Shown here: positions 1 to 7,715 of the stretch, in pieces
Layout: the number at the start of each line of letters is the position of its first letter
Position numbering within the stretch: the stretch's first letter is position 1
NCBI GenBank assembly: GCA_036517175.1
Contig: DATDXQ010000026.1
Coordinates: 1 to 12,502, forward strand
Direction: 5' to 3'
From: 2-01-FULL-44-17 sp036517175
Lineage (GTDB): Bacteria > Patescibacteriota > Minisyncoccia > 2-02-FULL-40-12 > IGHO2-01-FULL-4-A
Length of the DNA stretch: 12,502 nt
Notes under the pieces: generated by a model
Told to the model about the DNA's origin: nothing
The model's database searches: none
The model's input: the letters and a program-made list of their open reading frames with translations, nothing else
Position numbers and translations under genes: made by a program

Positions 1-1
1 G

Positions 2-72
2 AGCGGGGTACGGGAGTCGAACCCGTTTCTCAACCTTGGGAAGGTCGTGTTAGACCGTTTAACTAACCCCGC
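2..72 (-). tRNA. tRNA-Gly (anticodon CCC)
   Basis: Reading the minus strand gives a full cloverleaf. The 7-bp acceptor stem is GCGGGGT with ACCCCGC, the D stem is GTTA/TAAC, and the anticodon stem CGACC/GGTTG carries the loop TTCCCAA, so the anticodon is CCC and the tRNA reads GGG glycine codons. The T arm is ACGGG-TTCGACT-CCCGT. The discriminator base is T, followed by a C at the window edge, so whether CCA is encoded cannot be decided here. It starts 5 nt after the stop codon of the FtsB-like gene on the same strand and could be cotranscribed with it. Confidence 0.97.
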
Positions 73-77
73 TTTAA

Positions 78-464
78 TTAATTTTTTAAAACAAAACTTA
101 GCCACATATTCAAATTTAATATAAAAAGATTATTGTCCCAAAATCCAGGAGAAGGTTCTGCTGGTTTCTTGACGGATTTGGAAACAGAATCATACACATA
201 CACAACCTTCTCATCCGGCTTCTTATAATTCAATTTTACTCTTGCCTGAAGTTCAAGATAGGCCGCGCTTTTGAAATATTCTCCAAGACGCTCATACTCA
301 AGTTTAGATTTATCCGCTTCTTCAATTTTATTTTCCACATTGGCCAGCTCTTTCTTAACAGATACCAAGGCCGGTTGGAATCTTAAAACTGAAATAAGCA
401 AAAAACCAACCAAAACAAACAAAGCCCCCGAAACAAACTTGGATTGTAATATTCTATGAAACAA
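78..464 (-). CDS. FtsB/DivIC-like septum formation protein
   Basis: A 128-residue single-pass membrane protein of the FtsB/DivIC/FtsL type, expected in the divisome at the septum, where relatives form a coiled-coil complex that activates septal peptidoglycan synthesis. Visible features are a short cytoplasmic start, one hydrophobic segment at about residues 9-29, a charged coiled-coil-like stretch at about 33-66, and the family signature ARVKLNYKKPDEKVVYVY at 74-91, which matches the usual pattern A-R-x-x-L-x-x-x-K-P-x-E-x-V. The C-terminal tail is hydrophobic (NLFILNLNMWLSFVLK), which is unusual for FtsB. The start appears to be TTG at 464; no in-frame ATG offers an alternative. The gene overlaps the end of the upstream PH-domain gene by 11 nt, so translation is probably coupled. 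The family call rests on the TM-coil-motif layout, since these proteins diverge quickly. Confidence 0.82.
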   Translation of the reverse strand: MFHRILQSKFVSGALFVLVGFLLISVLRFQPALVSVKKELANVENKIEEADKSKLEYERLGEYFKSAAYLELQARVKLNYKKPDEKVVYVYDSVSKSVKKPAEPSPGFWDNNLFILNLNMWLSFVLKN

Positions 465-945
465 CGTTTATTTTTTTCTGTCTCAACTGATTTATAATAT
501 CAACGACCTGTTCAGGCTCAGACACCCTTTCTATCGTAACTTCATTTTCAGAAGCCGTCCTCAACTTCAAATCACCAAAGTTGTAAATAGAAGCGTTCAA
601 TCCATTCTTTTCATATGATATCTCTTTGATATCATCGAATAACAACTCGGTCACCAATTTATTAAAAATACCGCGCTGTTCATTTTCAATAATTCTCATA
701 TTGGTTATAACTAAACCATTGTTACGCCATATAAAAATTTTGTGCAAAATAATAATAAGTACGATTAAAATTATGAACACGAGGAACCACCACCAGTAAC
801 CAAAAAAATTAAAATCAGCGGCATACCTCAATATTATAAAGGCGACAATCAAAAACGGCCAACCCAAAAGCGATGATGTTAAGAACATCTTGTGCTGACG
901 CACCATCTTGATCAACTCTTCATTTTGGCGTAGAATTATAGACAT
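454..945 (-). CDS. Membrane-anchored bacterial PH-domain (bPH2/DUF304-like) protein
   Basis: A small membrane protein with two adjacent hydrophobic segments (about residues 21-41 and 49-70 from the ATG at 945) followed by a compact soluble domain. That domain begins with the bPH2-type opening W-R-N-N-G-L-V-I-T-N-M-R-I and continues through a beta-rich stretch with F-D-D-I-K-E-I, matching bacterial pleckstrin-homology-like domains. No biochemical role is settled for most such proteins; they are thought to bind or scaffold at the inner face of the membrane. The frame extends upstream to another ATG at 1002, which would add 19 residues. I prefer 945 because relatives begin close to an L-x-x-x-E-x-I motif, here LRQNEELI, but neither start has a clear ribosome binding site. 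The 3' end overlaps the FtsB-like gene, suggesting a two-gene operon and a possible link to envelope or division. Confidence 0.75.
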   Translation of the reverse strand: MSIILRQNEELIKMVRQHKMFLTSSLLGWPFLIVAFIILRYAADFNFFGYWWWFLVFIILIVLIIILHKIFIWRNNGLVITNMRIIENEQRGIFNKLVTELLFDDIKEISYEKNGLNASIYNFGDLKLRTASENEVTIERVSEPEQVVDIINQLRQKKINVVS

Positions 946-1104
946 GTTTTCGAAAAAAGCTATTAAATATATTTCTATAGTAGTGGCAGTTCTCACAGTC
1001 ATATCAATGATTGCATTTTTGCTTATTCCACTACTAGGATAATTGTATAATAACCTAGATTACAAAACTCAGCAAAAACAACTACTTTTCAAATTTTGAA
1101 AATT

Positions 1105-1122
1105 AAAACCCGCTTTTGCGGG
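1105..1122 (-). terminator. Rho-independent terminator after the LRR gene
   Basis: On the minus strand CCCGC-AAAA-GCGGG forms a 5-bp GC hairpin followed by TTTTAATTTT. It lies 22 nt past the stop codon of the LRR gene and separates it from the PH-domain gene. Confidence 0.75.
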
Positions 1123-1143
1123 TGATTTTTGGGATTATATTTT

Positions 1144-1923
1144 TTAAACCGAAAATCTGTCATCTTCTCTAGGATTTCCCGACGGATCCAATTTGTGAAG
1201 CCATGATATGTGGCCATACTGCTGCTCGAGTTGTTCGCCCTCAGGTGGCAATCCCCAATCTGCCAACACAGCCTGGTCATAACAGAGATGCTCACATGGA
1301 TCAACCAAGTTACCAGATAGATTTACATGCCTAAGCTTAGGCACTGACTTAGAGTCTATCATATTTCTGATGCCATCCACGCCTATTTGATTATAAGATA
1401 GGTTAAGCCAACAAAGCTCATGCAGATCACTCGAATTTAAGAAGGTAGCAATATCTTGGTCATCAAGACCACACTGGCTTATAGACAAAGATCTAATTCT
1501 TCTTAACCAAGGCTGGCTGGCAATTTCCGGCAAATACTTCTTAGCTTCCAATATGTTCAGGTGCCTAATAGGAGCCAGTGAAAAAAGTTTTTGCGCATGA
1601 TTCAAAAGATTTGATGCGGATATTGTTAAGAGTTCAACAAATCCCCGATTAAAATCAATGAATTTCAAAGAATTTGCAACTTCTTCTGGCCATCCGACAA
1701 GAACCCTTACTCTCTGTTCTGGGACCAACTTGGACACACGGTGCGCAATCCTAAAATAATCGGGATGCTCACAGCCAATACGCGACAAACTGATACTATA
1801 ACGAATAAACTCGGAGAGATCGGAATCTACTTTTTGTATGGCCGAGGCATAATAAAGCCTTACCGAATCATCATCTGGATTCTCAATGATCCTGTTCATT
1901 AAATCATCTTTATCAAGGAGCAT
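1144..1923 (-). CDS. TIGR02996-domain leucine-rich-repeat protein
   Basis: A 259-residue protein with no signal peptide or membrane segment, so probably cytoplasmic. Residues about 8-49 match the TIGR02996 'repeat-companion' domain: E-N-P-D-D-D-x-x-R-L-x-Y-A, then L-S-E-F-I-R and L-S-R. A linker follows with N-R-G-F-V-E-L (about 92-98) and L-F-S-L-A-P-I-R-H-L-N (about 113-123), which matches how planctomycete and myxobacterial relatives read into their repeats. Three or four ribonuclease-inhibitor-type LRR units follow (about 119-210), including LCWLNLSYNQIGVDGIRNMI and LRHVNLSGN. The last ~45 residues are not recognised. The family has no established biochemical function; LRRs normally bind protein partners. 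The ATG at 1923 is preceded by a strong Shine-Dalgarno sequence, and the gene has its own promoter and terminator. This architecture is unusual for a CPR genome, and lateral acquisition is my inference. Confidence 0.88.
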   Translation of the reverse strand: MLLDKDDLMNRIIENPDDDSVRLYYASAIQKVDSDLSEFIRYSISLSRIGCEHPDYFRIAHRVSKLVPEQRVRVLVGWPEEVANSLKFIDFNRGFVELLTISASNLLNHAQKLFSLAPIRHLNILEAKKYLPEIASQPWLRRIRSLSISQCGLDDQDIATFLNSSDLHELCWLNLSYNQIGVDGIRNMIDSKSVPKLRHVNLSGNLVDPCEHLCYDQAVLADWGLPPEGEQLEQQYGHISWLHKLDPSGNPREDDRFSV

Positions 1924-1928
1924 TACAG

Positions 1929-1937
1929 TCCTCTCTC
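1929..1937 (-). promoter_or_regulatory. Shine-Dalgarno site of the LRR gene
   Basis: GAGAGAGGA lies 5 nt upstream of the ATG at 1923 and fixes this start. It is the only strong, well-spaced Shine-Dalgarno sequence in the window. Confidence 0.75.
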
Positions 1938-1956
1938 AAGCACAACTATTGGTAAA

Positions 1957-1985
1957 ATATTAACACATTATCCGCCAACTATCAA
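1957..1985 (-). promoter_or_regulatory. Sigma-70 promoter of the LRR gene
   Basis: On the minus strand TTGATA (1985-1980), a 17-nt spacer, and TAATAT (1962-1957) form a good -35/-10 pair. The -10 is extended by TGT directly upstream (1965-1963). The predicted transcript start is near 1950, giving a leader of about 27 nt that contains the Shine-Dalgarno site. The LRR gene can therefore be transcribed independently of lepA. Confidence 0.65.
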
Positions 1986-1988
1986 ATT

Positions 1989-2052
1989 ACACCCTAGAGG
2001 TCCGATCTAATACACCCTAGAGGTCCGACCTAATAGGTCGGACCTCTAGGGT
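1989..2052. repeat. Tandem 23-bp repeat plus inverted copy (large palindrome)
   Basis: Two 23-bp direct copies lie head to tail at 1989-2011 and 2012-2034 and differ at one base (GATCT against GACCT). An inverted copy follows at 2035-2052. The second copy (2014-2031) and the inverted copy make an uninterrupted 18-bp stem with loop AAT; the first copy (1991-2008) could pair with the same arm with one wobble or mismatch. The core AGGTC-C-GACCT is itself a 5-bp palindrome around one base, so symmetry exists at two scales. It begins 18 nt beyond the lepA stop codon and abuts the LRR promoter. No T-run follows the stem, so it is not a textbook terminator, though it could stop or stabilise the lepA transcript. 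It may instead be a dispersed REP/REPIN-like element or an operator. Confidence 0.85.
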
Positions 2053-2070
2053 CATCGGAATGCGCGAACA

Positions 2071-3855
2071 TTACTTTTTTAGCATCTCCAAGAACACACC
2101 CTGGGGTATTTCAACTTTCCCACGCTCTTTCATTTTAGCCTTACCTCGTTTTTGCTTCTCCAGTAACTTCTTTTTGCGTGTAACATCACCCCCATAAAGA
2201 TACCCTGTCACATCTTTGCGCAAAGCGCTTATGTCTTCACGAGCTAAAACCTTACCTCCTATTGCGGCCTGCAAAGTCACCACAAACCACTGACGAGGCA
2301 GTACGTCCTTAAGTTTTTCTACTATCCTGCGACCCTCAAACTGCGCTCTTTCTCTTGGAACTATCTTAGAAAAAGGCTCTACAACATCTCCTGCCACCAA
2401 TATGTCTAAACGCACCAGATCAGCAACCTTGTACTCAGCCGGTTCATAAATCATAGACGCATAACCAGAACTTATACTTTTAAGCTTGTCGTAAAAATCA
2501 GTAACTATTTCGCCCAGTGGAATTTTGTATTTAAGTATTACGACTTCTTTAGATAAATATTCCGTTGCAATATATTCGCTTCTACATTCAGCAACCAGAT
2601 TCATTAGTTGGCCAACATAGTCAACCGGTGTGATGATTTCTAAACTTACCAGAGGTTCTTCTATTTTATCCATTGTGCTCGGGTCAGGAAGCATCGCAGC
2701 CGATCTGATTTTTAAAATTTCATCTTTTTTTGAAGTAACGTGGTACTCGACAGATGGAGTAGATATAATCAGATTCAACTTGAACTCTCTTCTCAATCTC
2801 TCGCTTATTATTTCAATATGGAGCATGCCCAGAAAACCCAAACGAAATCCCCTGCCCAAAGCGGGGGATGACTCAGGTTCAAAAACCAAAGAAGCATCGG
2901 TTAATTTTAATTTTGATAAAGCATCTTTCAGTTCATCATAATTCTCACTGCTCTCAGGATAAAAACTAGCAAAAACCATTGGTCGAGGTTCCTTGTACCC
3001 AGCCAGTGGCTGTATTTGTGAGATGTCCTCAGACTTAAAAATAGTGTCTCCCACACGAACCTGACCTGGATTTTTAAGACCGGTGGCAATATAGCCTATC
3101 TCTCCAACTGAAATTTGCTTTTCTTTCTTAAGCTGTGGCACAAAAAAACCAACCTCCACAACATCAGATGCAGCCCCGGATGCAAAAAGTTTAATTTTAT
3201 CACCAGAATTTATATTTCCGTTAAAAACCCTTACGTAAGCTACGACTCCTTTGTAAGTATCAAACGCCGAGTCAAATATTAGAGCTCTAAACGGTGTGTC
3301 TGATGCCTGCGGTGATGGAACAAGCCTAACCACGGACTCTAAAACAGCAGCCACACCCTCACCTGTTTTGGCAGAAATTTTTAAAATCTCAACCTTATCA
3401 TCATCCATCAAATACCTTATCTCCTCTTCAACTTCAGCACTTCTGGCATTAGCCAAATCTACTTTATTAATTATGGGGATGATAACAAGGCCTTGTTTGC
3501 GAGCCAAATTTAAATTTGCAATTGTCTGGGCCTGCACACCCTTTGTAGCATCGACAAGTAGAATTGCACCTTCAACGGCAGCAAGAGAACGTGAAACTTC
3601 ATAACTGAAATCAACATGCCCGGGAGTATCAATCAGATTCAAGGTGTAGTGCCTACCATCTAAAACATACTCCATGCGAACTGGCTGGAGTTTAATTGTG
3701 ATACCACGCTCTCTCTCAAGATCCATCTGATCGAGAAATTGCTCCTGCATTTTACGTTTCTCAATCGTTCCTGTTATATCTAAAAACCTGTCGGCTAGAG
3801 TCGATTTACCATGGTCTATGTGAGCAATTATGCAGAAATTACGTATGTTTTGCAT
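2071..3855 (-). CDS. lepA: Elongation factor 4 (LepA), ribosome-associated GTPase
   Basis: A 594-residue full-length LepA/EF4, close to the usual ~600. LepA is a translational GTPase that acts on the 70S ribosome or late in 30S assembly. The G motifs are intact: AHIDHGKS (residues 11-18), RGIT in switch I, DTPGH, NKVD and SAKTGEG. The EF-G-like domains III and V follow, including LGFLGMLHIEI, and the LepA-specific C-terminal domain includes YGGDVTRKKKLLEKQKRGK and ends VEIPQGVFLEMLKK. I start at the ATG at 3855, which gives the conserved opening MQNIRNF; a GTG directly before it (3858) is also possible. AAGG lies only 2 nt upstream of this ATG, too close for a classical ribosome binding site. 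The gene follows the terminator of the DUF4012 gene, so its promoter should lie in the short gap or the end of that gene, but I could not pick one convincingly. Confidence 0.98.
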   Translation of the reverse strand: MQNIRNFCIIAHIDHGKSTLADRFLDITGTIEKRKMQEQFLDQMDLERERGITIKLQPVRMEYVLDGRHYTLNLIDTPGHVDFSYEVSRSLAAVEGAILLVDATKGVQAQTIANLNLARKQGLVIIPIINKVDLANARSAEVEEEIRYLMDDDKVEILKISAKTGEGVAAVLESVVRLVPSPQASDTPFRALIFDSAFDTYKGVVAYVRVFNGNINSGDKIKLFASGAASDVVEVGFFVPQLKKEKQISVGEIGYIATGLKNPGQVRVGDTIFKSEDISQIQPLAGYKEPRPMVFASFYPESSENYDELKDALSKLKLTDASLVFEPESSPALGRGFRLGFLGMLHIEIISERLRREFKLNLIISTPSVEYHVTSKKDEILKIRSAAMLPDPSTMDKIEEPLVSLEIITPVDYVGQLMNLVAECRSEYIATEYLSKEVVILKYKIPLGEIVTDFYDKLKSISSGYASMIYEPAEYKVADLVRLDILVAGDVVEPFSKIVPRERAQFEGRRIVEKLKDVLPRQWFVVTLQAAIGGKVLAREDISALRKDVTGYLYGGDVTRKKKLLEKQKRGKAKMKERGKVEIPQGVFLEMLKK

Positions 3856-3883
3856 CACCTTAAATTAGCACGTCGAAGATAAA

Positions 3884-3907
3884 TTAAAAAGCCGCTATGT
3901 GCGGCTT
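3884..3907 (-). terminator. Rho-independent terminator of the DUF4012 operon
   Basis: On the minus strand AAGCCGC-ACATA-GCGGCTT forms a 7-bp stem followed by TTTAATTT. It lies 36 nt after the DUF4012 stop codon and before lepA, closing the polysaccharide operon. Confidence 0.85.
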
Positions 3908-3943
3908 ACCACCTCATTCAAGAACAAATATGTTACAGACATG

Positions 3944-6586
3944 TCACTGCTTAAACGTTATGTCAATAAGGTGATCTATCGACAAATCAGAGTCCATAAC
4001 AATGTTGTCCCCAACTGGCTGCAAATCCGGGCTATGACTAATCAGTGTCAGACTATCGGGGATACTAAGCTTGAGCCCGGCCCTATCTCTGCCTGTCCCC
4101 GCCTGTTTCTGCCACAACAAAGAATACTTATCTCCGCCAGACATGCGGGCAGGTACCGAATACTTCAGAACAACACTTTTATCCTGTTTGGGTTTTGTTA
4201 TGAGCCAAAATCCAAACACTGTTCTGCCAGTCTCTTCGAAAACATCCACTCCGGCAAATGGTCTGGTTATGGTTGATTCTATTTTTTGTAAGTCAGGATC
4301 ACTTTTGAAACCAAAATCTTCATGACCGATAAGGGATCTGAAATCAGTTATTGATTGACCGCCAATTGACTGCAGAACAGATCCCGTCGGAACATATACT
4401 TTTACATAAGCCGAATTATCTCGGTTGTAAAAACCATATTTAGAATCGCCACCATGATGCGAACGGCTTATCTTAAGTGTGTGTTCTAGACTGGTTTTAT
4501 CGACAAATTTCACATCAAGATTCATAGAGTTTTCAGTTACAAAATCAGTTTTTGAACCTTTTACATTAGAAAAAACAACCTGCAGGTAATCTTCTTCTGA
4601 ATTTTTAATTTCTCCGCCAAGTCCGTTCTGAATCGCCACGTCCTCCAATTTTGAATCATTAAAATAGGCAAGGATGTGTTTTTGTTCTATTGCATCAGAC
4701 AAAACCTTGAAAATTGAAACCCAATGATTCTTATCTTGTTCTGCAAGTTTTTGGAAAAATCTTGGCTGAAGATCAGTTAATATCTGTTTTGGTGCAGCCC
4801 TATCGGCTTCGTACTCGACTTCATTCTGGATTTCAGCAAGAAAATTATCGGCACCTAGCGTGAGGCCATATTCAGGCATCTCTATTGGACCTATAATATC
4901 AAAAACCTTTGCGATTATGTCAGGGTTAATCGTCAGAACACCGTCCACCTTAACACCCCCGCCCAATTGGTAAAGCTCGATTACCTTTCGTGCTGAGGTT
5001 GGAAAATCAGCAAACCAATTAGCATCTCTCATGCCCCAATTAGGCGTTATGTGCTGGAGTGGGATCGGTGGTATGATATTTGTTTTCAAGCCTGCATCCG
5101 CTAGATATATATCTTCGACAAATATTTTTTTAAGAGAACCGTTCTCAAAACTGATTAAAGCGTAGCTGCCAGGGAATCCACCGGTAGGCCGCAATTCACT
5201 GTTGTTTTGAAGTAAAATAATATAAGTCTTTGGCCCACTGCCACCAACAAAATTAAAAAGAAAATCAGAATAATTAAGCGCATCCCCTATGTAACTCTGA
5301 AATGTGGGGATCTGTTTTTTAAAATCCAGAAATAATGCCTGCTTATCATCTGGCAAAACCGCAACATCAATATCAGTCATAAGCTGTCCTGCCTTTTTTA
5401 TGTTCTTATCTGCAAAAGTAAGTATATCCTTAAACTCAGACAATATATTTGATAAGGAGGGGGAAGTTGCTGCTTCCCCACCATCAACATCTAAAAAGGA
5501 TAGGAGGTTTGTCTCATATATAGTAGCGAAGGCCAACGACAAGTTTTCTCCAGCCTTGGAAAGACTCTGCCCGGCCTCGACAAGATTATTTGCCGACTTA
5601 ACCTTATTAAGCCCTGGTAAATCTCCAAAAACAGATAAAAAAGAAGCGCCTAATTGATGGAGGGTACCGGAAGCCTTATTTAAGTCATCGTAAGCAAGTG
5701 CAAAACTATTTGCTGCATCCATAAAGTTAAAATTATCAATCTCATTTTTTGCATTTTCAAAATTGGCAACCGCATTGCTTCCATTTTGTATAACATTTTG
5801 CTTAGCCGCTATGCCCTTATTACCAACAAGCATCCATGAAGAAATACTCAAAAAACCAAAACCTATTAGCCACATCATCGCCTTGCGATTAAACCTAAAC
5901 CAAGATTGCCACTTAGGTTTAATCCTAAGTGGTTGAACTGGTCTTATGTATTCTCTGGGCAATGATGGCCTAGAGTGTTGATTATTTTTTAGATTATTAA
6001 GCCAAACATCAATTTCCCTCGATGCTGGTGAATGTATTTCTTTTGGTTGTTCGGACTCATAATTTTTCCAAAAACTAACAAGCTCCGGCTGACCTCCAAC
6101 CTCGCCGGGCTGCACCTCAGCAAAATCCTCTTCGACAATATCAGGGTCAACATAAGCTGAAATACCTTCTACCTTAGATGCATCTCCCGCCACCTCATAA
6201 GTAGACAAAATTTGGGTTTCTTTTGGCAAAACCTTAGTCTCGTGAATTTCTCCTCCAATTGACACCAACTCGGCATTTAAATCTATTTGTTTATTTATAG
6301 TTGCTTCAAGCTCTTTCAATATTTCTTCTCTACTCAATTTTGATTTTCCATAATTGAATGGGAAATCAGGACGCTGAGGCAATTTCGCAACCAATTCTTC
6401 CCAGTAATCACCTCCTAAGATTTCTGGGGCTTTTTCTATCGGAGTTTTATTTTTCTTAATTGCCGCAATCGTCTTTGTTTTAATGTGTAGATCAATTTCT
6501 TTTTTTATTTGAGAAAAAAGCAAAACAGCCGATTTACCAACCGGTTTTATATCGAACATGGCCAACAAAATGTTGTCCTTTACCAT
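3944..6586 (-). CDS. DUF4012 membrane protein with long cytoplasmic N-terminal extension
   Basis: A protein of about 880 residues with the DUF4012 signature LLQNNSELRPTGGFPGS at about residues 458-474, followed by typical core segments: a DxxW(F)ADFP-like stretch, GVLTINPDIIA, and near the C-terminus YSLLWQKQAGT. DUF4012 has no known biochemical activity; such genes commonly sit among polysaccharide synthesis genes in Actinobacteria and CPR. One transmembrane helix lies at about 237-255, preceded by basic residues (KPKWQSWFRFNRK), so the N-terminal ~235 residues should be cytoplasmic and the rest outside. That N-terminal part is charged, proline-rich and acidic in places, looks largely disordered, and is much longer than usual for the family. 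After the helix comes a helical region (270-440). I use the ATG at 6586; a GTG at 6592 would add two residues. It follows the GT4 gene by about 45 nt and is probably its operon partner. Confidence 0.9.
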   Translation of the reverse strand: MVKDNILLAMFDIKPVGKSAVLLFSQIKKEIDLHIKTKTIAAIKKNKTPIEKAPEILGGDYWEELVAKLPQRPDFPFNYGKSKLSREEILKELEATINKQIDLNAELVSIGGEIHETKVLPKETQILSTYEVAGDASKVEGISAYVDPDIVEEDFAEVQPGEVGGQPELVSFWKNYESEQPKEIHSPASREIDVWLNNLKNNQHSRPSLPREYIRPVQPLRIKPKWQSWFRFNRKAMMWLIGFGFLSISSWMLVGNKGIAAKQNVIQNGSNAVANFENAKNEIDNFNFMDAANSFALAYDDLNKASGTLHQLGASFLSVFGDLPGLNKVKSANNLVEAGQSLSKAGENLSLAFATIYETNLLSFLDVDGGEAATSPSLSNILSEFKDILTFADKNIKKAGQLMTDIDVAVLPDDKQALFLDFKKQIPTFQSYIGDALNYSDFLFNFVGGSGPKTYIILLQNNSELRPTGGFPGSYALISFENGSLKKIFVEDIYLADAGLKTNIIPPIPLQHITPNWGMRDANWFADFPTSARKVIELYQLGGGVKVDGVLTINPDIIAKVFDIIGPIEMPEYGLTLGADNFLAEIQNEVEYEADRAAPKQILTDLQPRFFQKLAEQDKNHWVSIFKVLSDAIEQKHILAYFNDSKLEDVAIQNGLGGEIKNSEEDYLQVVFSNVKGSKTDFVTENSMNLDVKFVDKTSLEHTLKISRSHHGGDSKYGFYNRDNSAYVKVYVPTGSVLQSIGGQSITDFRSLIGHEDFGFKSDPDLQKIESTITRPFAGVDVFEETGRTVFGFWLITKPKQDKSVVLKYSVPARMSGGDKYSLLWQKQAGTGRDRAGLKLSIPDSLTLISHSPDLQPVGDNIVMDSDLSIDHLIDITFKQ

Positions 6587-6634
6587 TACCACTTAATTAT
6601 ACTCTCTTATAAGATTAACTACTGTGGATACAGG

Positions 6635-7711
6635 TCAAAGGCCAATAATGTCTATTATTTTTTTCTTAAAAACTTCTTTATCAAATTTGAGCGCATGTTG
6701 ACGAATTGCCTTGGGATTCCAATCTATTCGATAATACTCGCCCAGGGCTTGAGCCAGGGCAATTTCGGTTTGGTCATCGAAAAATATTCCGGTTTTACCT
6801 TCTTCAATAGTCTCTAAGGCTCCACCGCCGCGATAAGCAATGACGGGTCTGCCAGATGCCATTGCTTCAAGCGGTACAATACCAAAATCTTCTTCCTGAG
6901 GAAAAATTAATGCTTGTGCTTGAGCGTAAATCTCAGGCATCTTGTAATCAGAAACTAAACCAAGAAATTCTATGTTTGAATCTGATATTTTTTCAAGATG
7001 TTTACGCTCCGGACCATCACCCACGATTTTTAATTTTTTGCCCATGGCGCTAAACGTACGCACTGCCAAATCAAATTTTTTATAAGGCACGAGCCTTCCA
7101 ACCATTAAAAAATAATCATCTTGCTTATCCGAAATATAATACTTGTGAGACTCAACTGGAGGATAAATCAAATCTGACTCTTGATTATAATATTTTTTAA
7201 TTCTTTCCCTTACAAAATTAGATATGCCGACAAATTTATCCACCCTCAAAGAAGCCTCTTTATCCCATAGACGCAAATAAGTTATAAAAAATGGGACAAG
7301 TTTTTTAATGGGCCAGGAATAACGAAACTCATCAATATATCTATGACTATCATCCCAAAGAAATCTGGTGGGTGTCAGGCAATAATTGATATGCTTAGTG
7401 TTCGGTTTTGTTATTACCCCTTTTATAAATGATGCTGATACAGATAAAACGACATCAAAATAAGAGAGATCAAATTGTTCAACTGCTAAAGGCATGAGGA
7501 GCGGGAATGCCCTGTGATGGCTTCTGGCAAATGGGAAATTCTGCAAAAAAGATGTGCGAACTTCTCGATACTTAAAAACTCCTCCTGTCATACGCTCATC
7601 ATAGAGCAAAGTATAAATAGGCGCGTCAGGAAAAATTTCACACAAAACCTCCAGCACCCTTTCGGCACCACCATATTGGTTCAGGTAATCATGGACTAAA
7701 GCAATTCTCAT
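6635..7711 (-). CDS. GT4-family glycosyltransferase (WbaZ-like)
   Basis: A 358-residue GT-B fold glycosyltransferase. The N-terminal domain opens MRIALVHDYLNQYGGAERVL, where the G-G-A-E loop contacts the acceptor or donor. The family motif N-Y-C-L-T-P-T-R-F-L-W-D (109-120) is typical of WbaZ-type mannosyl or related transferases. The donor-binding domain carries GRLVPYKKFDLAV (205-217), the glycine-rich IVGDGPE, and the E-x7-E motif EDFGIVPLE (E274, E282) followed by AMASGRPVIA. It should transfer a nucleotide-activated sugar to a lipid-linked glycan at the inner membrane face; the exact sugar cannot be read from sequence. It starts 4 nt after the stop codon of the polyprenyl sugar transferase gene, so the two are almost certainly one operon. 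There is no clear Shine-Dalgarno site, consistent with coupled translation. Confidence 0.93.
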   Translation of the reverse strand: MRIALVHDYLNQYGGAERVLEVLCEIFPDAPIYTLLYDERMTGGVFKYREVRTSFLQNFPFARSHHRAFPLLMPLAVEQFDLSYFDVVLSVSASFIKGVITKPNTKHINYCLTPTRFLWDDSHRYIDEFRYSWPIKKLVPFFITYLRLWDKEASLRVDKFVGISNFVRERIKKYYNQESDLIYPPVESHKYYISDKQDDYFLMVGRLVPYKKFDLAVRTFSAMGKKLKIVGDGPERKHLEKISDSNIEFLGLVSDYKMPEIYAQAQALIFPQEEDFGIVPLEAMASGRPVIAYRGGGALETIEEGKTGIFFDDQTEIALAQALGEYYRIDWNPKAIRQHALKFDKEVFKKKIIDIIGL

Positions 7712-7715
7712 AATA

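Noticed and set aside
1089..1304. Minus-strand open frame of 71 codons overlapping the LRR gene end
   Set aside because: It runs out of frame through the LRR gene and across the terminator, with no recognisable domain.
1989..2052. CRISPR array
   Set aside because: The two direct copies are adjacent with no spacers and the third is inverted; no cas genes are present.
2014..2052. Standard Rho-independent terminator of lepA
   Set aside because: The stem is far longer than usual and is not followed by a T-run on the minus strand, so I listed it as a repeat.
4081..4155. GC-rich patch in the 3' part of the DUF4012 gene, possibly an inserted repeat
   Set aside because: It translates into the conserved DUF4012 end region (YSLLWQKQAGT) and stays in frame, so ordinary coding sequence is enough.
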